Positions 15,175 through 23,350 of a stretch of DNA of 64,000 nucleotides are shown here, in pieces. This stretch comes from Micromonospora sp. FIMYZ51 (GTDB lineage: Bacteria > Actinomycetota > Actinomycetes > Mycobacteriales > Micromonosporaceae): NCBI RefSeq assembly GCF_038246755.1, contig NZ_CP134706.1, forward strand, positions 4,960,001-5,024,000, given 5' to 3'. A program made the translations under genes and the position numbers. The first letter of the stretch is position 1. Each line of letters starts with the position of its first letter. The notes under the pieces are model-generated. The model was not told the DNA's origin. It did not search any database and saw only the letters and a list, made by a program, of their open reading frames with translations.

Positions 15175-17355
15175 TCAGCCTCGACCACCGAGCCAGCGGC
15201 GGAACTCGGCGAGAGGCGAACCGGGGTCGGCTGACGGGGCGCGCTCCACAGGGCGGCGCGGATCGCCGACCAGGGCACGGGTGGGTGGGGTGAACGCCTC
15301 GGCCGGGTCGCCGTCGACGGCGGTGGCGATGATGCGCGCCACCGCCTCGATCACCCGGGCCTGCACTGCCGCGCCGACCGAGTCGGTCGGATCGTCCGGG
15401 TTGGCGGCGATGCCGGCCACCGCGACCTGCGGGGTGAAGCCGACGAAGCTCTCCGTGGCGGCCTGGTCGGAGCTGCCGGTCTTGCCGGCCACCGGTCGGC
15501 CGTCGAGGATGCGGTTCACGGCCGTGGCGGTGCCACCGTTGCACTGCCCGAACGCGGACTGCTGGCCCACCGGACAGCGGGCCGCGTCGGTGGCCGCCCG
15601 GGCCACGTCGGGGTCGAGCACCTGCCGGCAGGACGGGTCGCCGACCGGCAGCCGCTTACCGTCCGGCGCGGTCACCGACAGCACCGGCACCGGCGAGCAG
15701 TACGTCCCCTCCGCCGCCACGGTCGCGTACGCGTTGGCCAGGTCGAGCGGGGTGGTGGCGGCCACGCCGAGGGTGAACGCCCCCCAGTTTGCCGCGTTGT
15801 CCTGCGCGAACCGGGCGTCCGCCTCGGCGCGGAAGGTGATGCCCAGCCGCTGTGCCATCTCGACCACCTTGTCCTGACCGACCTGCTCGGCCAGCCAGAC
15901 GAAGTACGTGTTGACCGAGCGGCCGAAGCCGTCCCACATCATCCGGTAACCGTCCATCCACTGCGGGTTGGCATTCGCCGGGCACCACCGGCCGGCGCAG
16001 CTGCTGTCGTCCTGGCCGGCGGCATAGCGGGTGGGCAGCCGGCTGGGCGCGTCGAAGCCGGTCGCGAGCGGCCGGCCGGACTCCAGCGCGGCGAGCATGG
16101 TGAACAGTTTGAACGTCGAACCGGCCTGGTAGCCGGCGACCCCACCGCCGCCGGAGATCAGCGGGTTCACGGTGTTCGGGTAGTTGACCTGTCCGTCGGG
16201 GTTGGCATCGACGCTGTAGTGCCGGTTGACCGCCATGGCCAGGACCCGGCCGGTGCCGGGCTCGACCGCGGCGATCGGCAGGGCCCGCGGGTTGTCGTAC
16301 CCGTAGACGCTTGTGGCCTGCTGCTGGGCGGTTTTCTGCACCTGCGGGTCGAGCGTGGTGACCACGGTGTAGCCACCCCGGCGCAGCGCCTGCTCGCGCT
16401 CCTCGGCGGTGTCGCCGAATTCCGGCTGGGCCAGCCACCAGCGGCGCAGGTAGTCGCAGAAGAATCCCCAGCCGTCCCGGGCGCTTGCGGTGGCGGCGCA
16501 CCCGTTGGGCTGCGCGCTGGGCTCCAGCGTCAACTCCTCGGCCTTGGCCCGGGCCGCCTGGTCGACGGTGATCGCCCCGGTGGCGACCATGGAATCCAGC
16601 ACGTACGCCCGCCGGGCCAGCGCCGCGTCGGCGTCGCCGTCGATCGGGCTGTACGCCTCCGGCGCCTGCACCAGGCCGGCGAGCAGCGCCGCCTCGGCGA
16701 GGGTCAGCTCGGCCGGTGCCTTGGAGAAGTAGCGCTGACTCGCGGCGGCGATGCCGTACGCCCCGGAGCCGAAGTACGCGATGTTCAGGTAGCGGTTGAG
16801 GATCTCGTCCTTGCCGAGCCGCTGTTCCAGCGCGTTGGCGTACCGGATCTCCTGGAGCTTGCGCCCGATGGTCTGCTCGGTGGCTGCGGCCCGCTGCTCG
16901 GCGGTGCGGTTCGGGTCGGTCTTGAGCACGTTGCGTACGTACTGCATGGTCAGCGTCGAGCCGCCCTGCTCGGTGCCGGAGGTGACGTTTGTGACCACCG
17001 CCCGCAGCATGCCGCGCAGGTCGACCCCGCCGTGGTCGTAGAAGCGCCGGTCCTCGGCGGCCACGATCGCCTGCCGCATCACCGGTGCGATCTCCGCCAG
17101 CGCCACGTCGGTGCGGTTGACGTCGAAGAACGTGGTGATCAACGTCTTGCCGTCGTTGGCGTAGAGGTAGGAGCGCTGCGGGGTGGTCGGGGTGCGCAAC
17201 GCATCCGGCAACGCGGCGTACTCGCGCAGGGCCGCCTGGGCGGTGAGGCCGAGCAACAGGTTGCCCGGCAGCGCGGCTACCGCCAGCACCAGCCCGGCGA
17301 GCACGCCGGCGAGCAGGACGGTGAACAGCCGCGATAGCGGCGTCGGAGTGGCCAT
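15175..17355 (-). CDS. Class A penicillin-binding protein (bifunctional transglycosylase/transpeptidase)
   Basis: 726 residues. A single N-terminal membrane anchor (10-38), then a GT51 glycosyltransferase domain with catalytic Glu101 in AAEDRRFYDHGGVD, GSTLTMQYVRN and GKDEILNRYLNIAYFG, then a transpeptidase domain with the serine motif GSTFK, SVN and KTGSS. It polymerises lipid II and cross-links peptidoglycan outside the membrane. No PASTA repeats follow, and the C-terminal 60 residues are low complexity. Start taken at the ATG 17355 just before the anchor; an in-frame GTG at 17382 is possible. Stands alone on the minus strand and converges on the ThDP gene. Confidence 0.92.
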   Translation of the reverse strand: MATPTPLSRLFTVLLAGVLAGLVLAVAALPGNLLLGLTAQAALREYAALPDALRTPTTPQRSYLYANDGKTLITTFFDVNRTDVALAEIAPVMRQAIVAAEDRRFYDHGGVDLRGMLRAVVTNVTSGTEQGGSTLTMQYVRNVLKTDPNRTAEQRAAATEQTIGRKLQEIRYANALEQRLGKDEILNRYLNIAYFGSGAYGIAAASQRYFSKAPAELTLAEAALLAGLVQAPEAYSPIDGDADAALARRAYVLDSMVATGAITVDQAARAKAEELTLEPSAQPNGCAATASARDGWGFFCDYLRRWWLAQPEFGDTAEEREQALRRGGYTVVTTLDPQVQKTAQQQATSVYGYDNPRALPIAAVEPGTGRVLAMAVNRHYSVDANPDGQVNYPNTVNPLISGGGGVAGYQAGSTFKLFTMLAALESGRPLATGFDAPSRLPTRYAAGQDDSSCAGRWCPANANPQWMDGYRMMWDGFGRSVNTYFVWLAEQVGQDKVVEMAQRLGITFRAEADARFAQDNAANWGAFTLGVAATTPLDLANAYATVAAEGTYCSPVPVLSVTAPDGKRLPVGDPSCRQVLDPDVARAATDAARCPVGQQSAFGQCNGGTATAVNRILDGRPVAGKTGSSDQAATESFVGFTPQVAVAGIAANPDDPTDSVGAAVQARVIEAVARIIATAVDGDPAEAFTPPTRALVGDPRRPVERAPSADPGSPLAEFRRWLGGRG

Positions 17356-17450
17356 GGTCACCAGGATTGCCGCGAAAGCCACCTTCCGGCCACCTCGGGC
17401 GGCCGGTTGTCAGCCAATTCACGGTCAGTTGGCAGCAGCCTTTGTGCTGG

Positions 17451-17840
17451 TCAGCCCCCGAAGAGCTGATGCCAGCTGAGCAAACCCGGCAGCAGGAGCA
17501 CCGCGCCCACCAGGGACAGCACGGTCAGTACCAGCGGTAACCGGGCACGACGCAACGCGCGACTCAGATACTCCTGCCGGATCTCCTGTTTCTCTGCCTC
17601 ACTGAAGTCACGGTCGATGTAGAGATCCGCCTCCCGCTCCGCGGTCTGGAACAGGTGCGCCGCCCAGGTGGTGAAGGCTGCGGCGACCACCCAGAGCGCC
17701 GAGTCCAGCGCCACCTTCGCGGTGGAAACCTGCGGGTCGGGCGGCCCCGTCGACACCGACGTCAGCATGTTGATCCCGGCTCCGGCGAAGAGGCCGGCAA
17801 GGAAGTTCAGCGTCGACGGCGCCGGGATCCCGACGCTCAC
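17451..17840 (-). CDS. Small three-helix membrane protein, last gene of the TIR/NTPase cluster
   Basis: 129 residues, unrecognised. Hydrophobic segments near 11-28, 45-62 and 98-118 suggest two or three membrane helices, with a charged helical stretch (TAEREADLYIDRDFSEAEKQ) between the second and third. The GTG start overlaps the TGA of the NTPase gene as GTGA, so it is translationally coupled to it and very probably works with it. A membrane protein ending a TIR/NTPase operon could be an effector or membrane tether; this is inference from context only. Confidence 0.75.
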   Translation of the reverse strand: MSVGIPAPSTLNFLAGLFAGAGINMLTSVSTGPPDPQVSTAKVALDSALWVVAAAFTTWAAHLFQTAEREADLYIDRDFSEAEKQEIRQEYLSRALRRARLPLVLTVLSLVGAVLLLPGLLSWHQLFGG

Positions 17841-20557
17841 CGGTCCGACTCCGGCCAGGGCAGGTCGGGCCAGGCCGTACCGCAGATCCGCTTGCCCAGG
17901 GAGTCGATGCGCTCCAAGAGGTCCAGGCTGACGCTACCGTCGAGTTCGGCGGCAAGCGCGGTGAGCTCTGTCCGGTAGGTCACCAGTTCCTGGACCTTCT
18001 CCAGCACCGCCGGCGTCTGCACCGTCGCATCCCGCTTGGCGATCTGGTCCCGGATGGTGCCCTCGATCTGGTCGACGCCGCGCCGCCAGGCGCGCAGTTG
18101 ACGGGAGGTCAGCGGTACACCGGTCCAGGTGGGGGCAGTCTCGGGCAGCACGGGTTGGGTGCGGGGTTCGGCCGGATCAGGCCGCCCGTGGTTGAGCACC
18201 TCTCCGATGAGCTTGAGACTCTCCATCTGCACGATTCGCCAGACGATGTCGGCCAGCTGCGCGGCCACGAACGGCACCCGCAGTCGCTCCTCGGGGGCGG
18301 TGGGCAGCAGGGTCGGGCTCCGCATCGCCCGCAGCACCCGCTCGAACAACGTCTGTAGGTGTTCCCGGGTGCCGGTGGCGGCCTCGGTGCAGAGCAGATT
18401 CGCCTCCAGCACCTGCGACAGGTCGATCTCGCGACCGGTCACGGTCCACTCCTGCTCCCGCGCCATCAGCCAGGTGTGCGCGGTCTCCATCGCCTGGTGC
18501 ATCGGCATCCCCGCGCGGACCAGCGCGCTGAGGCACATCGCGGTGGTGGCCTCCTCGCGGTTCCAGGTGCCGGTGCCGCTGCGCCACCAGTTGTCGAACG
18601 GCCCGCCGTCGGCCACCCGGCGCAGCAGCCAGTTGCAGGCGTCGCGTACCACCGGATGATCGATCCGCAGGTTTGCCTGGCACAGCCCGAGCACGATCCG
18701 GGCCGTCACCCAGGGCACCCGCGCCGGATAGAAGTTGCCGTCGGCCTCCTGCGCCCTGGCGGCCACCTCCACCAGCTGGTCGATGCGGTTCTGTTTGCGA
18801 GACAGGGCCGGCGCGGAGCCCTCGAAGCCGAGCAGCAGACCCAGTACCCAGTTGCGGTACATCCGATCGGGGTCCAACTCCTCGGCGGTCATGCCCGCCA
18901 GGTGCGGCGCCCCGCCCAGCAGCTCGTCCTCCTTGGCCATCGACCGCTGAATCTCCTCGAAGTCGGCGAAGTCGGCGGTCACCTCCTCCACCGGCTCCGG
19001 AAGAACGCAGCCCGGGTCGTGGTAGCGCCACCGGGCCCGGACCCGACTGGCGATCGCCCGCCACGCCTCGTCATGACTGAGCTGGTGCAGGGCACTGGCG
19101 GCGAAGATCGCGGCCCCCAGGTTGTCCTCCCAGGTCGGATCGTCGGCGCTGCGCTGCCGCAGGGACCGGCCGAGCCGGCTGAGCGTTTCCCAGGTGGTCA
19201 CCAGGTAGAGGCTGTCCCGACGGGCCTCGTCCGGGGAGATGAGGCTGTCCAGCCGGCTCAGCGTGGCCTTCATCAGCCGGTCGCCGCCGCGTTGCAGGTG
19301 CAGCCAGACGATCCGCTCCGGGCGACGCCACCGCCGGTCGGCGTCCCACTGGTTGCGGGCCCGGTTCATCACCAGCTGCGCACGTCGGCGCGACCCGATC
19401 TGGTACGCGCCGTCGATCTGGAACACCAGCCCGGCGTCGCGCAGTTGCTGCAACGGCTCCCGCAGATGCCCTGCCTCCCGGACCGCCATCTGCAACTCCA
19501 GCATGCCCAGGCAGGCCAACCGGTACAGCGCCTCCTGCTGGCCCGCCCCGGTCACCTCCCGGGTGTAGTACTCCTCCAGATCCGCCTCGGTCGGCACCCG
19601 GGCCAGGGTGTCGGACAACTCGATCGCGGTGAGCGCGATGTGCGCGTCGTCGCGCGCCAGCGACCGGATCCTCGGCCAGAGCGCCTCGTCGATGTCACTG
19701 TCCACCAGCAGCTGATTGACCAGCTGCCGGCCCTCCGCCAGCACCGGGGTCAGCGCACGGGCCGGCTCGCCCCGACGCAGGATCTCCGCCGCCGACTTCC
19801 AGCTGGTGGCCAACACCTGAAGGCTCAGGCCGAAATCGGTACGCAGCCGCTCCAGGCAGTCGAACAACTCGTTGCGCACCGGCAGGTTCGCGTGCAGGTT
19901 CTCCAGCACCACCAGGTACCCGCCGGTCCGACTGCGCTCCTGCTCCAGCAGCGCCAGCACGATGGACGCCGGCCCGTCCGCCGGATCGCTGAGGTTCAGC
20001 CACACCACTCCGTCGCCCTGGGCCAACCGCTGTTCGACGACGTTGGCCACCAGAGCCGACTTGCCGCACCCGTGGTCACCGACCACGACCACGTCGTGCT
20101 TGGCCTCCAGCATCTCGTCGGTCTTGATCGAACTGGAGGTGATCCGGTGCAGGCGAGCGTAGTACTCCAACGTGGTCTGGTTCGGCAGCTGTGCGTGCCC
20201 GACCCGCTTGGGCTGCCACCAGTCGCCAAGCGTCTCGCCCCAGGCGATCAGGGCGTAGCTCAGCAGCACCAGCGGGGAGACACCGACCGACGCGGCAGCG
20301 ATCCGGACCGCCGCCTCGGGAAGCCACACCTGCAACGGCTCGCCCGGCGTCTCGACCCGCACCATCAGGCCATGCACACCGTTGACGAACTGCCGGGTCA
20401 CCTCGTTGGAGACGTGCAGCGCCGCACGCCGGCCATTCGGCAACGCGGTCTGCGCGAGCAGATCCAGCCGCGCGGCATCGAGCAACTCAAGGATGCTGGC
20501 ATCCGAGGCGAGGGCGCTCACCGCTTTCCAGCCGGCTGGTGGTTCGACCGTCGTCAC
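17837..20557 (-). CDS. STAND-like P-loop NTPase with C-terminal helical repeats
   Basis: 906 residues. An N-terminal region (1-130) without recognised domain, then an NTPase core: Walker A GDHGCGKS at 160-167, a beta strand with acidic end YLVVLEN at 214-220 as Walker B, a TSWK-like sensor segment near 250 and a winged-helix-like region (to about 420). The C-terminal half is alpha-helical; around 630-720 it has QEADGNFYPARVPWVTARIV- and WNREEATTAMCLSALVRAGM-like units that resemble the alpha/alpha-toroid repeats of terpene cyclases and prenyltransferases, with no DxDD or other catalytic motif. This is the plan of sensor/signal NTPases that oligomerise on a trigger. GTG start with an AAGGGGGT site; 3' overlap with the membrane gene. 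Domain calls are by eye. Confidence 0.75.
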   Translation of the reverse strand: MTTVEPPAGWKAVSALASDASILELLDAARLDLLAQTALPNGRRAALHVSNEVTRQFVNGVHGLMVRVETPGEPLQVWLPEAAVRIAAASVGVSPLVLLSYALIAWGETLGDWWQPKRVGHAQLPNQTTLEYYARLHRITSSSIKTDEMLEAKHDVVVVGDHGCGKSALVANVVEQRLAQGDGVVWLNLSDPADGPASIVLALLEQERSRTGGYLVVLENLHANLPVRNELFDCLERLRTDFGLSLQVLATSWKSAAEILRRGEPARALTPVLAEGRQLVNQLLVDSDIDEALWPRIRSLARDDAHIALTAIELSDTLARVPTEADLEEYYTREVTGAGQQEALYRLACLGMLELQMAVREAGHLREPLQQLRDAGLVFQIDGAYQIGSRRRAQLVMNRARNQWDADRRWRRPERIVWLHLQRGGDRLMKATLSRLDSLISPDEARRDSLYLVTTWETLSRLGRSLRQRSADDPTWEDNLGAAIFAASALHQLSHDEAWRAIASRVRARWRYHDPGCVLPEPVEEVTADFADFEEIQRSMAKEDELLGGAPHLAGMTAEELDPDRMYRNWVLGLLLGFEGSAPALSRKQNRIDQLVEVAARAQEADGNFYPARVPWVTARIVLGLCQANLRIDHPVVRDACNWLLRRVADGGPFDNWWRSGTGTWNREEATTAMCLSALVRAGMPMHQAMETAHTWLMAREQEWTVTGREIDLSQVLEANLLCTEAATGTREHLQTLFERVLRAMRSPTLLPTAPEERLRVPFVAAQLADIVWRIVQMESLKLIGEVLNHGRPDPAEPRTQPVLPETAPTWTGVPLTSRQLRAWRRGVDQIEGTIRDQIAKRDATVQTPAVLEKVQELVTYRTELTALAAELDGSVSLDLLERIDSLGKRICGTAWPDLPWPESDR

Positions 20558-20622
20558 CGGCGTACCCCCTTCTGCGGCGGCTCACCCTGGGTCAACCGGC
20601 GATCACCGGGACACTGTCGATG

Positions 20623-22119
20623 CTAACCGCCGAGCCGGGCACTGTCGTCATGAGACAGCGCAGCGCAGAGCCTGAGGTACTTGGTGCGGACCAGTTCGCC
20701 GTCGACCTCGCCGACGTTGCTCTCGGCGAGCGAGAAGCCCCGCCGGCCGAACGCGGTCCGAACCTCGTCGGCGTCGCCCAGATCGTGGCTCATCATCCGG
20801 GTGGCGTACCGGCGCACCGCCGCGGACAACTCCTCCAACTGCACCTGGAGCAGCCCACGCCAGCCGGCGGCACGCTCCCGGAACCGCAACTCGAAGTCGT
20901 CGACCAGGTCGGTGACCTGATGCCGGTCATCCTGCTCGTCGACGCTTGGCCACTCGTTGCCGGGGTGCAGCCGCACGGTGGTGACGACCCGGCCGCCGGG
21001 GCGCAGCAACGCCGACCAGCTGTCCAGCACGGTGGACGCCATGGCCCGGTCGAAGCGGGTCAGGAAGGCGTCGGCGACCACCAGGTCGAACTTTCCGGCC
21101 GTGGTCAGCTGCCGGACCGCGTCCGGGCAGGTGATATCGGCCTGATGTCCCTGGATCTCGGTACCCACCTGTCTGGCGTACCACTGACAAGCCAGTAGTG
21201 GAGTCTGACACCTGTCCACCACGTGCACGTCCAACGTGCCCGGCAGCTCGCCGGTCGCCGTACGGATCGCGTCGAGCACGAAGGCGAGCGTCGTGTAGTC
21301 GGCGGTGCCGCTGATCAGTACCCGCCGGGCGCCGCCACGGACGGCCTCGACCAGGCGTCTACTGTAGAACTCCGCGTGCCACTGCGGACTGCTCACCATG
21401 TTGAACAGGCGCAGATACTGCCAGGCCGAGTGGTACCAGGAGCAGTTTGTGCTGTCCTGATGCGACGGTCCGCACGACATCGGCGCCATCGCGTAGAGCA
21501 TCTTGGCCGACTGGAGCAACACGCTGGTCAGTTCCGGTCCGGGTGCGGACTGCTCCTGGTTGGCCGGAGCCCGCCGCATCAGGGCATCCCAGAGCAGCGC
21601 AGCCCGTTGTACGTCCTCGGCGTGCTGGCTGACCACCCAGGAGGTCATCCCGTCGCGGCCCAGCTCCTGGCGGACCACCACCTGGCGGTCGATCAGCCAC
21701 ATGCCAGTCATCGGAACCTGGGTGGCCTCACCGCCGATGCGTACCGCCACCTTCACCGGGTGCAGGTCATGCTGGCGGTCCTCGTCCACCTGACGGTCGA
21801 TCTCAGCGCTACCCACATCCTCGCCGGGCACGAGATACATCCGGCGGACCGTGGCGCGCCGCGCCAACTGCCGGAACACCGCGCGGGAGAACAGGTCCGC
21901 CGGCCGGCCGACTGCGGAGTACGGCACGATCTGGCACAGTTCCTGGTGCACGCCCGAGGCCAAGCCCTGGACCAGTTCGTCGACCGCCGCGCCGGGCAGT
22001 CGTACGCTCTGCGGGTCGGTGCCCTCGTACGACGCCCGGAAGAAGACGTTCGCTCGACGGGCCCGCTCGATCAGATCGGCAGGCGACGCTGGTCTCGTGG
22101 CACTAACCGGCTCGGTCAT
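20623..22119 (-). CDS. SAM-dependent methyltransferase with N-terminal TrmB-like domain
   Basis: 498 residues. The first 180 residues (VRRMYLVPGEDVGSAEIDRQ, then MWLIDRQVVVRQELG and QHAEDVQRAALLWDALM) look like the phospholipase-D-like sensor part of TrmB-type regulators, without a helix-turn-helix. From about 240 a Rossmann methyltransferase follows: RRVLISGTADYTTLAFVLDA (motif I region), DVHVVDRC (acidic end of strand 2), FDLVVADAFLTRF and LLRPGGRVVTTVRL. Substrate unknown. ATG 22119 has GGAGGGGG upstream, and the gene starts only 13 nt after the EgtD-like gene's stop, so the two are co-transcribed. Seen by me as one of two methyltransferases in a TIR/NTPase cluster. Confidence 0.75.
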   Translation of the reverse strand: MTEPVSATRPASPADLIERARRANVFFRASYEGTDPQSVRLPGAAVDELVQGLASGVHQELCQIVPYSAVGRPADLFSRAVFRQLARRATVRRMYLVPGEDVGSAEIDRQVDEDRQHDLHPVKVAVRIGGEATQVPMTGMWLIDRQVVVRQELGRDGMTSWVVSQHAEDVQRAALLWDALMRRAPANQEQSAPGPELTSVLLQSAKMLYAMAPMSCGPSHQDSTNCSWYHSAWQYLRLFNMVSSPQWHAEFYSRRLVEAVRGGARRVLISGTADYTTLAFVLDAIRTATGELPGTLDVHVVDRCQTPLLACQWYARQVGTEIQGHQADITCPDAVRQLTTAGKFDLVVADAFLTRFDRAMASTVLDSWSALLRPGGRVVTTVRLHPGNEWPSVDEQDDRHQVTDLVDDFELRFRERAAGWRGLLQVQLEELSAAVRRYATRMMSHDLGDADEVRTAFGRRGFSLAESNVGEVDGELVRTKYLRLCAALSHDDSARLGG

Positions 22120-22132
22120 CCCGGCCCCCTCC

Positions 22133-23152
22133 TCACCGCCGCGACGCGGTCACGACCAGGTGGGTGCCACCTGGCGGTTGAACCGCGTCGCGGACCTGCC
22201 AACCCGCCTCCCCGACGGCGACGATGACGTCACGGGGACGGAATCTGCGGGACTGGAAGCAGCGGATGCGATGCCCTGCGGGCAGCCGACAGCCGTCCAG
22301 AGGCACCGGTCGGCGCAGCACCGCCTCGCCCACCACCGCTTCGTCGCGCCAGCTCAGCACGAAATCCAGATCGGTCTCGGCGACACCGGCGGCCAGCAGC
22401 GGTTGCAGGGCGGCGGCACGGAACTCCGCAGACCGGTAGGGGGCCAGAACCGCCTCCGGGGCCGGGCAGTCCGCCGTACCGAGAGCGACGCTGAGCAGCA
22501 GCACGTCACCGGTACGCAGCGCGTCGTAGATGTTCGCCAGCACCTCGACGGGCCGCTCGACGTTGCCGAGGGTGTGCCCGAGCAGGCATCCCACCACGGG
22601 GTCCGGGCCCACGCGCCACCGCTCCACGTCCCGGCAGGTGCCGTGCTCAATGTCCCACACCTGTGAGTCAACGCTCATCCGGTCGCCGGCGAAGCGGGCG
22701 AGCCGGGCACAGGCGATGCCGAGCAGGGTCTCGCTGAAGTCGAGTGCCAGATATCGCTGACAGGGTCGTCCCCGGTTGGCCAACCGGTCGAGGAAGGCTC
22801 GGCTGCGACCGCCGTTGCCCGGCCCGATCTCGACCAACGCGAGCGCCCCCGCGGCCAGCACATCGGCTGCCACCAGGGCATCTGCCTCCTGTTGGGCCGA
22901 GGTCAGCATGCTCAGGTAGTCGGCGGAGCGGGCGTACGCGTCGTGGGTGCGAGCGGCGCTGCCGGCGTACGCGAACTTCAGCGGCACCTGGCCGACCCGG
23001 ATGGCCTTCAGCACCGCCGCCCGATGCGGCTCGCGCTCGAAATAGGGGGAATCCAGGTGAGTCGAGAACGGTCGGCGGCCCGCGCACGACGAGGATGAAC
23101 GAAGCGTCCCGGTGCCAGCCGTCGCACCATTCCCGCATCTCACCTCTGCCAC
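22133..23152 (-). CDS. EgtD-like SAM-dependent methyltransferase
   Basis: 339 residues. Similar in layout to EgtD (histidine N-alpha-methyltransferase, DUF2260): ALVEIGPGNGGRSRAFLDRL (motif I, 105-124), YLALDFSETLL, VVGCLLGHTLGNVERPVEVL (the GxxxGN stretch), LRTGDVLLLSVAL, and IRCFQSRRFRPRDVIVAVGEAGW at the end. Ergothioneine partners (EgtB, EgtC) are absent, so the substrate is probably not histidine for ergothioneine. GTG 23152 has GGAGGGG 6 nt upstream, but the first about 33 codons show poor third-position GC and another frame looks more coding there; the conserved part begins at LDSPYFEREPHR. The 198-nt gap to the TIR gene could hold a second promoter. Confidence 0.75.
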   Translation of the reverse strand: MAEVRCGNGATAGTGTLRSSSSCAGRRPFSTHLDSPYFEREPHRAAVLKAIRVGQVPLKFAYAGSAARTHDAYARSADYLSMLTSAQQEADALVAADVLAAGALALVEIGPGNGGRSRAFLDRLANRGRPCQRYLALDFSETLLGIACARLARFAGDRMSVDSQVWDIEHGTCRDVERWRVGPDPVVGCLLGHTLGNVERPVEVLANIYDALRTGDVLLLSVALGTADCPAPEAVLAPYRSAEFRAAALQPLLAAGVAETDLDFVLSWRDEAVVGEAVLRRPVPLDGCRLPAGHRIRCFQSRRFRPRDVIVAVGEAGWQVRDAVQPPGGTHLVVTASRR

Positions 23153-23350
23153 AACGCCCCTCCGACGAGGTCAGAGCCCACGGCCGATTACCTGACGATA
23201 AACGTAAGCCGCAACCCGCGCATCGCCTCCGGCTCCCCATTTCGCAATCTGCAATCAGCGCACCCGCATGGAACTATCTAACACGGGTGAGCAACAATCA
23301 GCTCCATCGATCAGTCGACCAATTTTCGGCCGAACGGAGGATGGTTGGAT
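23153..23350 (-). other. AT-richer spacer inside the TIR/NTPase cluster
   Basis: No convincing gene. GC is clearly lower than around it. A TAGATA word (minus strand, near 23275) could be a -10 box, but no well-spaced -35 was found. It separates the TIR gene from the four tightly packed downstream genes. Confidence 0.35.

Noticed and set aside
18359-20626. 755-aa plus-strand ORF opposite the NTPase gene
   Set aside because: Antisense shadow rich in Arg/Gln/His; the minus-strand NTPase has Walker motifs and a coupled neighbour.
22133-23152. Ergothioneine biosynthesis gene egtD
   Set aside because: No egtA, egtB or egtC in the neighbourhood; context is a TIR/NTPase cluster.
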